DNA from: Saururus chinensis
Lineage: Eukaryota; Streptophyta; Magnoliopsida; Piperales; Saururaceae
Direction: 5' to 3'
DNA: 64,000 bases
Assembly (NCBI GenBank): GCA_035235625.1
Contig: CP141147.1
Span: 7,119,001-7,183,000 of the forward strand
The notes under the pieces were generated by a model that saw nothing but the letters and a program-made list of their open reading frames with translations, was not told where the DNA came from and ran no database searches. The position numbers were made by a program, and so were the translations under genes. This document shows positions 11,036-22,000 of this stretch, piece after piece (positions within the stretch are counted from its first letter, which is position 1; the number at the start of each line of letters is the position of its first letter).

Positions 11036-14000
11036 TGTAATGTCTGGGAATTTTCTAAATTCCCAAAGTTGACCACTAAAAATTAGGGTGTTGGACCCCT
11101 TGACCTTCTTGTTAAAATAACTTGATCATCAGTTGATGGCAGAATACTCTATGGATGGAAAGTAGACAGATTGAGCTTCGAAATGCCACCAAGAACGCAT
11201 TAAACAAAGTTCGGATGAGGGAGTTATGATCGTTCGAAGTTATATATAGCATGCAAGACCCCCGTTTACCCGAATCAGACGTGTAAATTGGCTATTTAAG
11301 TCATGTTATGGGCCTGATTATTTTTGTGACAGAAATTACTAAAAATAGGCACAATTAGCCCAAATCTTAATGAGATTAGAGAACCCTAATCTTATGCCTA
11401 TAAAAAGGCTAATTAGGGTTAATGGTGGGAGGGGGAGAGCTTTGGACAGTGAAGGAAAGGATGGAATTTTCCGGCGAGGCTCCGACGAGTGCCGGCGACG
11501 ATGGATCGACGACAAACCGGCAGTGAAGGTAGGATCTTGTCTGAGACTTCAAGTCAAACTTAGTAGGGGTTTTGTGATTAAATTTAAATGCATACAATGT
11601 TTTCTACAATTACTCTTTCAATAGTTTTAATTAACCGTTACTATTGCAATGACTGTTCTGTAGAACAATGGTTTTACATCTACCGGCCGGTTCTTTCTCC
11701 GTGGAGGCTGGCCATCACTGGCTGGACTCAGGGCCAAGGTGGTCAGAATCGTTGTTGAGCAGCAGGTTGACTAGTTCCGGCCCTGCATCTAGCCAAGGTG
11801 GCAATTTCAATGTGCGGCACTAAACTGTTGTGAGAGAGATGGGAAAGGCTGAGCCTTTCGGGCTCCGGGCGAAGGGGAGTTAGCCACCCACAGTCGGCGG
11901 GGCCAGTGCCACTGGAATCACCACTTGATAGCAATTCACCCCGAACTAGCCCTGCGGCTAGTGTTATGCTAGCGGCAGCTGGCAGATGCGGCCACGTAGA
12001 GAGATCCAGATCCGCCATGGATCTGGGCGTCACCGGGTGAAGCACAGGTGTATGGGCTTCCGCTTGGCGTGGGCGACTCCACCCGTGTCGGAATGCCAGA
12101 CTGGTGGTGGCGGACATGCAGTCCAGCCGTCATCCCTGGCCCTACGGGCATCTCCACAAGGAAGGCCAGGTGGGTCAGCGAGTCGGTGTTTTTTTTTTAA
12201 AAAAAAAAAGAAGAAAGAAAGGAGGATGGAACCGGATCCGGTTCATAGGGGTATAAGTGTCCAAAAAACTATAAAAAATTAAAAATACATATAGAGAGGG
12301 GTGGAAGTGTCCTGACCAAATTTCAGTTAAGGGAAAAATCCCATAGATTATAAAATGACCATTTTACCCCTTGTAGTAAAATTATTATGTGTAAACCACT
12401 TACCCGACTTAGGGGCTCCGGTTCAGGGGCCTATGAGTTGATCTAAAAATTGAGAAACTTCTTAGTGAGAGTTTAATGGGTAACCTAATTATAGGTCAAA
12501 CTTTTGGTGAGGAAAAATCCCAGTGAGTGGGTAATTGACCTTTTTGCCCCTAGGTTTAATCATAAACGGTTAAGTAAACATGGGTCGGTTCAAGGGGTTC
12601 ACGACCCCGTCACACGACAGGAAAATTACACAGAGTCCATGAAGTCTAGTAGTACCCTGGAGATCAATTTTTGACTATTGGATGTCAATAAGGCCTTAAA
12701 CCAATTAATATAAATACTTATTTGAGTGGACCGCCCACATTCGTGTGAATGGAAGCTTGAGTCGGTTTGAGAGTGGAGCCTTGTGAGAGGTCAATGACTT
12801 AAATCAATAGAGGGGCAGTAAAATGACTAGAATGACCCAAGGGAGGGTACTATACCCTATGTGGTAAAATTACCCTAATGCCCTTAGGGGCAATATTTTC
12901 TGTTTCTGTCGAAACGGATAACCTAGTTAATCAAGCGTTAGGGAGCCCTAGAATGATGTTAATTGGCTTCAAAAGGAAGAGGTGTGACTAGTAAGAGACA
13001 CGAAGACCTTGACAGGTCACAGTGTCATGGAAACAAGGGGAAGAACCCTAATTCTTAGGGTTTGAGACAGCGAATTACACATGTCTGTAACCGAATATAT
13101 CAATCAACTAGAGTGTTATATACGTAACTCACGTATTGCGTTAAAGTTGTTTACACTCTTGGGCTTGAATTCTCTGAGCCCTAGCCTTGCAAATGAGTGC
13201 AATAGGCCTTCATTTATTATTTATGTACCTGTGTGATTGCATACTATATATGTGATTTATTCTGATGCTTGCATTTATTATTGTTATGTTAAGTTATATC
13301 AGTAACTTAAGGTTAATAAAGACTGATCAAGATATTTTGATTGTCATTGGATTAGGGGGAGAACACCTAATCAAGATAATGACTAAAATACCCTCTTTAG
13401 GGTTGGGACCAGTTCATGGAGTGAACAGGGCCCTAACATAGAATTTTACCTTGATTAATGAACCGAGGGTGGTTACAGGATGTTCTCTGAGTCATAGCTC
13501 AGTGGATGAGCTATTTTTGGGCCAATTCACAAGGTGAAGAGGACCTAAATGGTTGAGCGGATACTTGACTGGATGGAAATAATCTAGTCTAAGTTTTAGA
13601 TATTTGGGGGAGTCAATGGTCATAAAGACCTGAGGCTTCTATGGATACATTAGTAATGTCTTATAAAACATTTTCTCCCAGAGTTGGGATGGTGGAGATT
13701 GTAATATGCTTCTTCATCACCACGATGGTTTGGGTATTGACCAGAGGGTGTTTACCGTGGGTCTCCCACAGGTCTTCCCTAGACTATTTAGTACGTACGA
13801 AAAGCGGAGTTACATGAGCATCATGGAAGGCTTGTGTTTCTTGCCAATCTATGTCCATGAGTATAGTTGGGATCCTCTTCTCCATATTCGTGGCAGGCTA
13901 TTGAGAACCCTGGGGATTTGGGTCAAGCTATTGTTAAGCAGTCTACTCCAAGGTTGGAGTACTATGTTTGGAGATTTCTCGAGGGGTGAGTCATCTCTAA

Positions 14001-14504
14001 GTTATAGATTTGATAATGTTAATTATCGAACAAGGGATGTAAGATAATTAATAACATTGTTTGATATTGCTTGTTAATTAGACAAGTTGAACGATTAAAG
14101 GACTTAATAAAATGTAGGTTGGTTAAAAATACCTAAGCATTGCATGTGTGGTGTTATGCTTCTTAGGATAGAGTAGTTTCTAGGTAGAACTACGTCCAGA
14201 TCCGATCTTGTTGGAAACATTGGAAATGTTGTCTCATGAGTACGTAGGCAACTAACATCGGGTGATGTTGGCCCAATCTGAAAAATATTAATTAAACCTT
14301 TTGTTCTTTGGAAACTCTTCTCCTAAAGGCAGAGAGGTTCCATTGTCGTTGTTGTGGTTGTTTGGTTTGGCTGGTTGCAGGTTTTCCAGGCGTCAACACG
14401 TGAGACCAAGATTGACGCGTATAGGATAAAGTTTCTTCGTTTCTACAACTCCAGTACGTTAAGTATATCTTTAGCATGAGAGTCAACTTGTTATTTATTT
14501 TCAG
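11036..14504 (+). mobile_element. LTR family A copy, + strand, 3' end truncated
   Basis: The copy begins TGTAATGTCTGGG at 11036 and matches the - strand of the intron-5 solo LTR. It breaks off after GTTATTTATTTTCAG at 14504, about 230 bases before the LTR end seen at 16248. The sequence on both sides (before 11036 and after 14504) resembles LTR family B in one orientation, so this copy was probably inserted into a family B LTR. No coding domain is visible, and short frames here are chance. Confidence 0.65.
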
Positions 14505-15217
14505 CGGGTGGAGCAGGGCTAGGTGGTGTCGTCGCTAGGCCGGGGCAGAGGCCACGGCTGCCATCCAGCCACTGCCGGCCATCACCAACAGCGGTATATC
14601 GAAAACACAGAGGGGAGAAGAGCTAATTAGGAAAAATTGAGCATTAGAGGGGGGAAGAGGAGAGGGCGATGGAGAGGCCAAGTGGGGCCAAGAGAGGTGG
14701 CCCATCGCCATTGCCGACAATAGGCAGAGTCGTGGGCAGCCAACTGGCCCTCGCCAGCTCACAACAATGATGGAAACAGAACTCATAGAGAGGGAGAGAC
14801 TAATCGGGGGAGGAGGAAGAAGCTGGCCAAAGGCTGACGGGGCTGGCCAGGGCGGTGTCCCTGCTACCGCCGGCCCGAGGCTAACCGGACAGAGCCTAGC
14901 CGACACTAGCGGTGCCAGATTCGGCCTCACACATATAGAAAGGTGAAGAGAGAGGCCAAGGCATTTCCCATTTGTTCCAGAACACTCCAGTGCCCTATTT
15001 CATTTTTTTTCTCCTTATCTCTTCTGGTCTCTCATTTTCTTTCTCTCTCAATTTTTTGCGCCATAAGCGCGTGTCCAGGCCCCCGGCCTACAACTAAACC
15101 CACAACTAACTCTACACATACAAATATCGAGGCCAAATACATCAAGGCGTCATAATTTCTCCCCAAAAATAATCAAAAAAATATCAGGAAAATCGTAGAA
15201 AAATCAGGGACATTACA
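14505..15217 (-). mobile_element. LTR family B, terminal fragment
   Basis: GC-rich sequence like 38330-38600 is followed by a CT-rich stretch. It ends AATCAGGGACATTACA, so the - strand starts TGTAATGTCCCTGATTTTTC. It lies between the two LTR A pieces and is in the same orientation as the family B copy that stops at 11035. Confidence 0.55.
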
Positions 15218-16248
15218 TTGGGTATTGACCAGATGGTCTTTTTCGCGGGTCTCCCGCAGGTCTTCCTAAGACCATATAGTACTTACAAAAAGCGGAGTTG
15301 TATGAGTATCATAGAAGGCTTGTGCTTCTTGCCAATCTGTGTCAATGAACACAGTTGGGATCCTCTTCTCCAGATTCGTGGCAGGCTATTGAGAGCCTTG
15401 GGGATTTGGATCAAGTTGTTGTTAAGCACTCTACTCCAATGTTGGAGTCCTTGTTTGGGGATTTCTTCTTGAGTCGAGTTATCTCCGAGTGAGTATATAT
15501 TATATTAAACCTAGAGTTGGGTTTAATCGATGAAGAGTATTGATTATTTAACAACGATTGTGAAATAATTAATAACATTGTTTGATATTGGTTGTTAATT
15601 AAACAAGTCGAATGATTAAAAGACTTGCATAAAATGTAGGTTGTTTGAAAATACTTAAGCATTGCATGTGAGATGTTATGCTTCTTAGAATAGTGTTGTT
15701 TTAGGTAGAACTATGTCTGGATTCGATCTTGTTGGAAACATTAAAGATGTTGTCTGATGAGTATGTATGCAATTAACATCGGGTGATGTTGGCCCGATCC
15801 GAAAAATATAATAAAACCTTTTGCCCCTTTGGAAGCTCTTCTCCTGAAGGCGGAGAGGTTCCATTGTTGTTATTGTGGTTGTTTGATTTGGTTGGTTGCA
15901 GGTTCTCCAGGTGACGACAAGTGAGACCAAGATTGTCGAGCACATGATGAAGTTCTTCGTTTATGCAATTATGGTATGTAGTGTATCTTTGGCGTGAGAG
16001 TCAACTTAGTTATTTATTTTCAGACGGATGACGGACTTGTACTTAGATGAATGAGATATTCTTATTGAATTTAATTTGAAATGTATAATAGTATCATATG
16101 ATTATATATTTGTATTTGTGAACCCTAATTATCATGACCTGAATATTTAATTGAATGGTTTGTTTTGCATTTAAGAAAGAAAAAAACATTTCTCGGGATT
16201 TACCATTCATGCTATTTAAAAATGCTTTTAAAAATCCGGGTCGTGACA
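15218..16248 (+). mobile_element. LTR family A, 3' fragment (second copy)
   Basis: The sequence from TTGGGTATTGACC onward repeats 13731-14504 at high similarity and continues to the LTR terminus GGGTCGTGACA at 16248. It abuts the outer end (GGGACATTACA) of a family B fragment at 15217. It is therefore the right-hand remainder of an LTR A that was disrupted by another insertion. Confidence 0.65.
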
Positions 16249-17354
16249 CTTTCCACGCACAGGGAGGAGAAGACGCTTTGGTGGTGGTCTGTCGCTCATC
16301 TGGCAGCCCAAGGCTGTCGAAAAAATCTTCGTTTCCACCCTCCTTGCATCACCACAGTTCCAACAAAAACATAATCTTAAACCTTCCAACTCCACTGGTC
16401 AACCCCTTTTGTGTGCACCAACAGTGAAACAGAGACACTTCTATTTCTACTGGCCGATAAAACAGAGACTATCCGGCCGGCGAGTCTAAGCATCAGACAA
16501 ACAACTTTGACATTTACAAGACTTCTTTCGTTAATCCTCTACCTTGGTTTGCCTGCCTTGTCAAACTTTTCACCGTTGCAGCAAGTTTGAAACGAACGGT
16601 AGCAGAGGTTTCTTTCTGTTTCTCTGCTGCCACGAACAGGGCAAGCTGACCCTTGGGAAGCCAAGGGCGACTCCAACACCCGCCCGAGCCTTGCTGTGAT
16701 GGAGAAATATCCCTTCCTCAGCATCGGCCAGCAATTGGCCGAGCCATGCTTGTGCACTTTTTTTTGTAATTACACAGCATCATATTATACCATTGCCCAC
16801 CGGCAAACGAAAGAGCTGGAACTTAGTAGCCTTGTACAAGGAACATGATTCAATCCCTTTTCCATTAAAATTTTGTAGATAGATGTAACATTCATGCATT
16901 TATATCTAAGCAAACTCCCATGTTTGGAGATTATAAACAAGGATCCTACCTTTTCTCGGCAGTGTCTTCATGCACGTTCCTCCTCCTCGTCTCCTTTGCC
17001 AGCAACAAACCCTGTTCTCTTGTCATCAAAACCTCCAAGCTTTCAGTTTTAAAGGCTTCTCCCAAGGCTTATGAAGGAGATAGAGGCTAGGGTTTGTTTG
17101 AGAAGAGTTTAAATAGAGGAAGGGAGGGGGGGGGGAGGGGCTTGTTCTATAAGAAGAAGGTGGTGGTATGTGATTGCCAATTACCCCTATGCCAAGTCAC
17201 CCCTAAGTGGTCCTCACAAGGTGACACTACCCAAATTAAAGCCCCTAATAAATAAAAACCCTAACCAAGGCAATTTTTTCATCAAATACCAAAAAAATAT
17301 AGAAAAATTTCAAAACAATTTCAGAAAATTACCTGGAAATTCCTGGACGCTACA
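16249..17354 (-). mobile_element. Probable LTR fragment ending TGTAGCGTCC (- strand)
   Basis: The + strand ends CCTGGACGCTACA at 17354. The - strand therefore begins TGTAGCGTCCAGGAATTTCC, a variant of the TGTAAYRTCC start of the neighbouring LTRs, followed by the usual A/T-rich start region. The left limit is unclear and I see no coding content. A G-run lies at about 17127-17140. Confidence 0.4.
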
Positions 17355-17384
17355 TTGGATGTTTGTGGAATGAATAGGGACAAG

Positions 17385-18490
17385 TGTTAATTTCAGTTGT
17401 AAGTTACCTTAAAAAAATTTTTGAATCAAATTTCATCATTTCAAAAGACTTGAGGCCGGAATGAAGCTGGAATTGCACAAGTGCACTTATTTCGTCTTTT
17501 GAAATGACAAAATCTATTATTATATGATTTCGTCTTTTATAAGAGGTGATTTCGTCTTTCTAATCATATATTTTTATAGATTTCGTCCTTTGGAAGGACA
17601 AAGTAAACTTAAAGATAATTTCGTCCTTCTAAAGGATGAAATTAATTATTTTTTTTAAAAAGCCACGCAGGATCACTATTGCAAAATAAATACTGTGTAC
17701 TCGAAGGACGATATTGATACTTCTCTCTTTCCCTCTCTTCACTCTCTCTCTTCACTCTCTCTCTCCTCTTTCTCTCTCTTCTATCTCTCCACTCTCTCCC
17801 TCTTCTCTCCTCTTTCTCTCTTTCTACTCTCTCACTCCACTCTCTCTCCTCTTTCTCTTTCTATTCATTCTCTAAAAGAGGAGAGAGAGTACGGAAAGAG
17901 GAGAGAGAGTGAATAGAGAGAGAAGAGAGAGAAAGAGGATAGAAGAGAGAGAGAAGAGAGAGAAAGAGGAGAGAGAGTGGAAAGAGAGTAAATAGAGAGC
18001 AAAGAGAGAGTGAATAGAGAGAGAAAAGAGAGAGTGAATATAGAGAGAAGAGAGAGAGAGAGAGTGAAGAAAGATAGAGAAGGGAGAGAAAGAGGAGAGA
18101 GAGTGGAGAAAGAGGAAAGAGAGATATTAAATAGAGAGAGAAAGAGGAGAGAAGAGAGAGAGTGGAGAGATAGAAGAGCGAGAAAGAGGAGAGATAGTAA
18201 AGAGAGAGAGGAGAGATAGTAAAGAGAGAGAGAGAGGAAAGAGAGAGAGGAGAGAGAATGAAGAGAAAGAGATAGGAGAGAGAGACGGAGGAGAGATAGA
18301 GTAAAGAGAGGGAAAGAAAAAAGTATTACTTTTGTTATTTAGAAGAACAAAATCAAATTTTGTTTTAAAAAAAAACTTGGCACTTACGTAGTAAAAAGTA
18401 ATACCACTTTAAAAATATTTTCTAAATTAATCTAAATTAGTAAATATTTTTTAAAAATTATTATTTAAATAAAAATTCCTTTTTTTAATC
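17385..18490. mobile_element. Palindrome-rich non-autonomous element next to the GCS1 promoter
   Basis: Four to five TTTCGTC-type motifs, several arranged as imperfect palindromes, lie at 17489-17513, 17527-17534, 17549-17556, 17581-17603 and 17618-17642. A CT-rich then GA-rich tract follows (17720-18320), then a right end (ACTTGGCAC... to TTATTTAAATAAAAATTCC) that resembles, in inverse orientation, the end of the element at 61.9-62.8 kb. I cannot assign it to a superfamily. Mutator-like or CACTA-derived non-autonomous elements are the main candidates. It has no coding content. Confidence 0.5.
17720..18320. repeat. CT-rich/GA-rich mirror tract
   Basis: About 155 bases of almost pure pyrimidine (CTCTCT with TTC interruptions) are followed directly by about 445 bases of almost pure purine (GAGAGA with AAAG and GTGA interruptions). 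The two arms can pair as a long imperfect hairpin. Confidence 0.9.
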
Positions 18491-18756
18491 TAAGTTTTAG
18501 CTTTTACTTCGGTTTGAGCTTCAACGCTGAGCGGAGTTGAAGCATGAGCCGAGTCGAACCAAGTCGAACTCCGACCGAGTCGAGGTTTTGACCTTCTTTT
18601 AACACCCTACCCGAATCAAAGGCTTCTTCCTTCCCGAGGTGGCTGACTTAGCTCGAGTGTGGGCTTGCACTGTCGTCGCCGGCCAAAACTCGGACCCTCC
18701 TCTCCATCCGCAAGCCGCATTTCCCCTCCATATTCTCGATTTCAGTCGGCTGAAAC
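18491..18756 (+). promoter_or_regulatory. GCS1 promoter-proximal and 5' leader region
   Basis: About 265 bases lie between the right end of the palindrome-rich element (near 18490) and the start codon. The stretch is GC-richer than its surroundings and contains repeated GAGTCGA/AGTCGAA units (about 18533-18586). I see no convincing TATA box. The transcription start must lie here or inside the element. This is an inference from position, not an observed promoter. Confidence 0.4.
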
Positions 18757-19065
18757 ATGGCCGGTACCGGCCGTAGAACCGCCCGGGCCAGGCCCAAGCC
18801 GTCCCTCAATGCCGAGGATGATCGTGGTGGTACCGTTCCAGCTGACGGCCGGTTTTCCCGCATTTCCCGACGAGGGAGTGGCGGGAATCACTCTTTGAGG
18901 CTTATGGACGTGAACATTGGAGTGTTGCTTGGGTTGGGAAGTCTTGCATCCCTGGTTGGGATTTTTGTTGTTTATTACTTTTATAATGGGGGAGGAGTGG
19001 GAAAAGCTGAGAGATTGAGGGTCGTGACACCGCTCCCGGCCCCGAAGATGATGGACCTTCCCCAG
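18757..19065 (+). CDS. GCS1: GCS1 exon 1 (residues 1-103)
   Basis: It encodes the cytosolic tail with an arginine cluster (GRRTARAR, residues 5-12), the type II signal anchor (about 53-76, [19 protein letters not shown]), and the start of the lumenal stem ([15 protein letters not shown]). The donor CAG|GTTCGT ends the exon in phase 0. Short arginine motifs near the N-terminus are known ER-localisation signals of type II proteins. That role here is inferred. Confidence 0.93.
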
Positions 19066-22000
19066 GTTCGTGGTTTTGATACCCGCTTATGAAAGTTTTG
19101 TTTTGAATTCTTCATTTGATTGGAAGACATTCGTGGAGAAAAAACTGATCTTTAGCTTTTCGTGAGGAACTGTAATGCTGTATTTAGACTTTTGTGTCCA
19201 ATTTAAGTTTTAGTCGAACACATACTTCTCTTCGTGTACTTGTATATTTTTGCCATGTTGATTACTTGTAATTATTAAGCTTCCATTGGTTTCTTTTGTG
19301 AGTTTTTTGGTATTTAGCTTGTGCCTGATGATTTTGGTACAGTTGGCAACTTAAGGCCATGGTAATATGCTTGTTTGATTTAAATTTATGAATAAGGATT
19401 TATTAGATTTTTTTGGGTTGTATTTTCTGTACTGTATGAGTCATTCTTTTTTGGATGTGATGGTCTTGCAGTTCCAGGGGGAACACAAGGAAAGTTTATA
19501 CTGGGGAACTTACCGCCCGCATGTTTATCTTGGAATCAGAGCAAGGTGAATTGGCTTCTGTTCAATAGCTGAAATGGTCTAGATGCTAAATTGTTCACTC
19601 TCTAGTTAATGTGGAATCTTCAGAGGTTTTGACATTTGATACCTGCATACAGGGGCAGAACTAGAGGGGTGCTACTCTCTCTGCTCCGAATGAGAAGTAT
19701 CGCTGATGGCTATATACGTGGCCCTGCAGCAAAATTCTAGTTCTGTAGCTTTATGCAAAGTAATTGATGCATGCTAAAGAATCTTGATTTGTTTATTTTA
19801 GCTGTACAACTATATCAAGGTTCATCAGCTTGCTAGGAAGAAGTGCTTTTGTAATGTTCAGCTGATGCATGTAACAAATTGCACTGTGTAGGGCACAGCA
19901 ATCCCTGATTGCTGGTTTGATGTGGATTGGTTTGAAGAATGGCCAGTATCATTTGCGCCATGTTTGCCAAGATTCTGATGATCTTAGAACCTATGGATGG
20001 ACACATCACAATGGACGAGACTATGGACAACAGTTTTTAATTGATGGAAAATTGTCTTTGACTACTCGATTCTTGAAAACCAAGATGGATGGCAGTGGAT
20101 ATGGTGGAGATTGGGCAGTTCGGATAGATGCAAAAAAAAATGATGAGTAATGACTCTACTTTCTTTAGATAACTCTTTACAGTGGACATATTTTGTTCTC
20201 TTTGCTCATTTTGTCGAAGGTGCTTGTTCGAATCTTTGGTTTCTTGTAGACCCGTGTTCCTGGTGTCTCAAGTTGTTACATACGAGGCCTTATAAAATAA
20301 ATGTATTGGATGAGAAAGGTCATGGCCTAGGCTCATTAATCTTATGTTTGGCTGTTCTTGCATGCAATACTTCTTTTCTGTAGTAGAAATAAACTTACTG
20401 CACTATGCACACATTAATTTTTTATTTTTGCGAACAGCTCTTTATTGGATGAACAAATATGGAAAACGGCTCATCTTTTCTTCTATTTGGCTGATGAAGA
20501 AGGTAATGCATTGAGTATAAAAGCTAGGGATGGGCCATTTGTTCGAGAAAATACTCTTTTGGTTTCTGGATCGCGTCAGGATGTAGGTGGTTGGGAACTT
20601 CATCTTGATTCTTTGGTAGGAGATTTCTCTTAACGTTTATGTTCTATCATATTTCTATATTTGAATTTTTGTTTTTGAGTTATTTGGAGGTTAAGTCAGT
20701 TGTAGCTGTGCTTGAAACAATTTTATGGTTTTACTGGAGCTTTTCGAAATTGTGTTATGTGTTTGATTTTCCACCATTTAATAGAGCATAAGGTCGTGAT
20801 TTACAATGTCAGTTAGTACAGAATTTGTTGAGGAGAAACTGACTAAATTTTTATGTTATAAAGCTGTGCTTCATGTACTGATTCTAATTCATTTCATTAT
20901 GGATTTGCATTGACTTCATCTAACCCCGTTTTTTCTGTTGCTGGAACTTCCTGGTATTAGGTATCCATCTGTGTCACATGTTTATTCAGCTATACTTCTA
21001 TTATTAGACTTCTGATTGCGTACAATTAAATGGATTCATTTTAAATTTTGATTAGAATCTAGATTCTCTGGGTAGGTTTCATCCTATAACACTGCTTATG
21101 ATGAAAGAAAAAGGAAAAAAAGGAAAATATATTAATTTACTTGGAAGGTCAATTGTTTTCCATCTGATGTCAGTGTTCCATTTGCATTTTAAGGGAAAAT
21201 GTCTCTATCTGTGATCAATCTAGATTCTGATGCATGTTGTTCAAATGTTGGGTTAATTCTTGTAGACTGCATCATCCATTCATTTTAAGCATTTAGAAAA
21301 AAGTTATATTATTAAACCAAGGTCCATTCTACCGTCCTCTTTAAAATTTTGATTTCTCATTGGTATCCTTTCGTACTTGGCTTACAATTTTCTACTTGTC
21401 TCTAGGTTTACATGATTGCACTGCTGTTCTTTTTTGCAGGGTAGCTTGGATCTCCATTCTGTTGGCTTCAAAAGTCTTCATATGCACAATTTAACGGAGC
21501 TTGTCCTTGGAACACTTGGAGTCCATGTATGTAGAAATTTATGCTTTATTCTTATATCAATTTACTGTTGGAAAATAAATCTTTTACATTTTCCTGTGTA
21601 ACTACTTTTTATTACTCTTCATGTGAGAGTTGTTTGATGCGTTGCTCTCTCTCTCTCTCTCTATGTGTATATACATATATATATTGTGTGTGTGTGTAAA
21701 CACCCATCTTGGCAGTAGCCAAACCCCTTTCGAATTTTCAAATGTTTACATTATCAGGACTAGATTTACTTATAGGGCCTGGCCCCAATGAAACTCTTTC
21801 ATTTTTGCTTGTACCTTGTGTTAGAGGATATTGCTCGTTTTGGTTTAAGTCATTAATATAATACGCATCCTAATGACTTAACCAAAAATAACATATGTTA
21901 GAGGAATTTTACTGCATGTGTTCGTGAAAGACAAAGTTGTGCAGAATCTGAATGATACATAGGAGTAGGGGCTGTAAGAGAAACATGCATATTTATTGGT

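Noticed and set aside
14535..14930. 131-codon - strand frame rich in Pro, Ser and Leu
   Set aside because: It lies in the GC-rich end of an LTR family B fragment, is compositionally biased and has no domain.
17695..18219. Frames encoding Ser/Leu-rich and Arg/Glu-rich proteins
   Set aside because: They are translations of the CT/GA tract, not genes.
20150..20383. 77-codon frame in intron 3
   Set aside because: It is wholly intronic between verified exons 3 and 4 and has no similarity to the gene.
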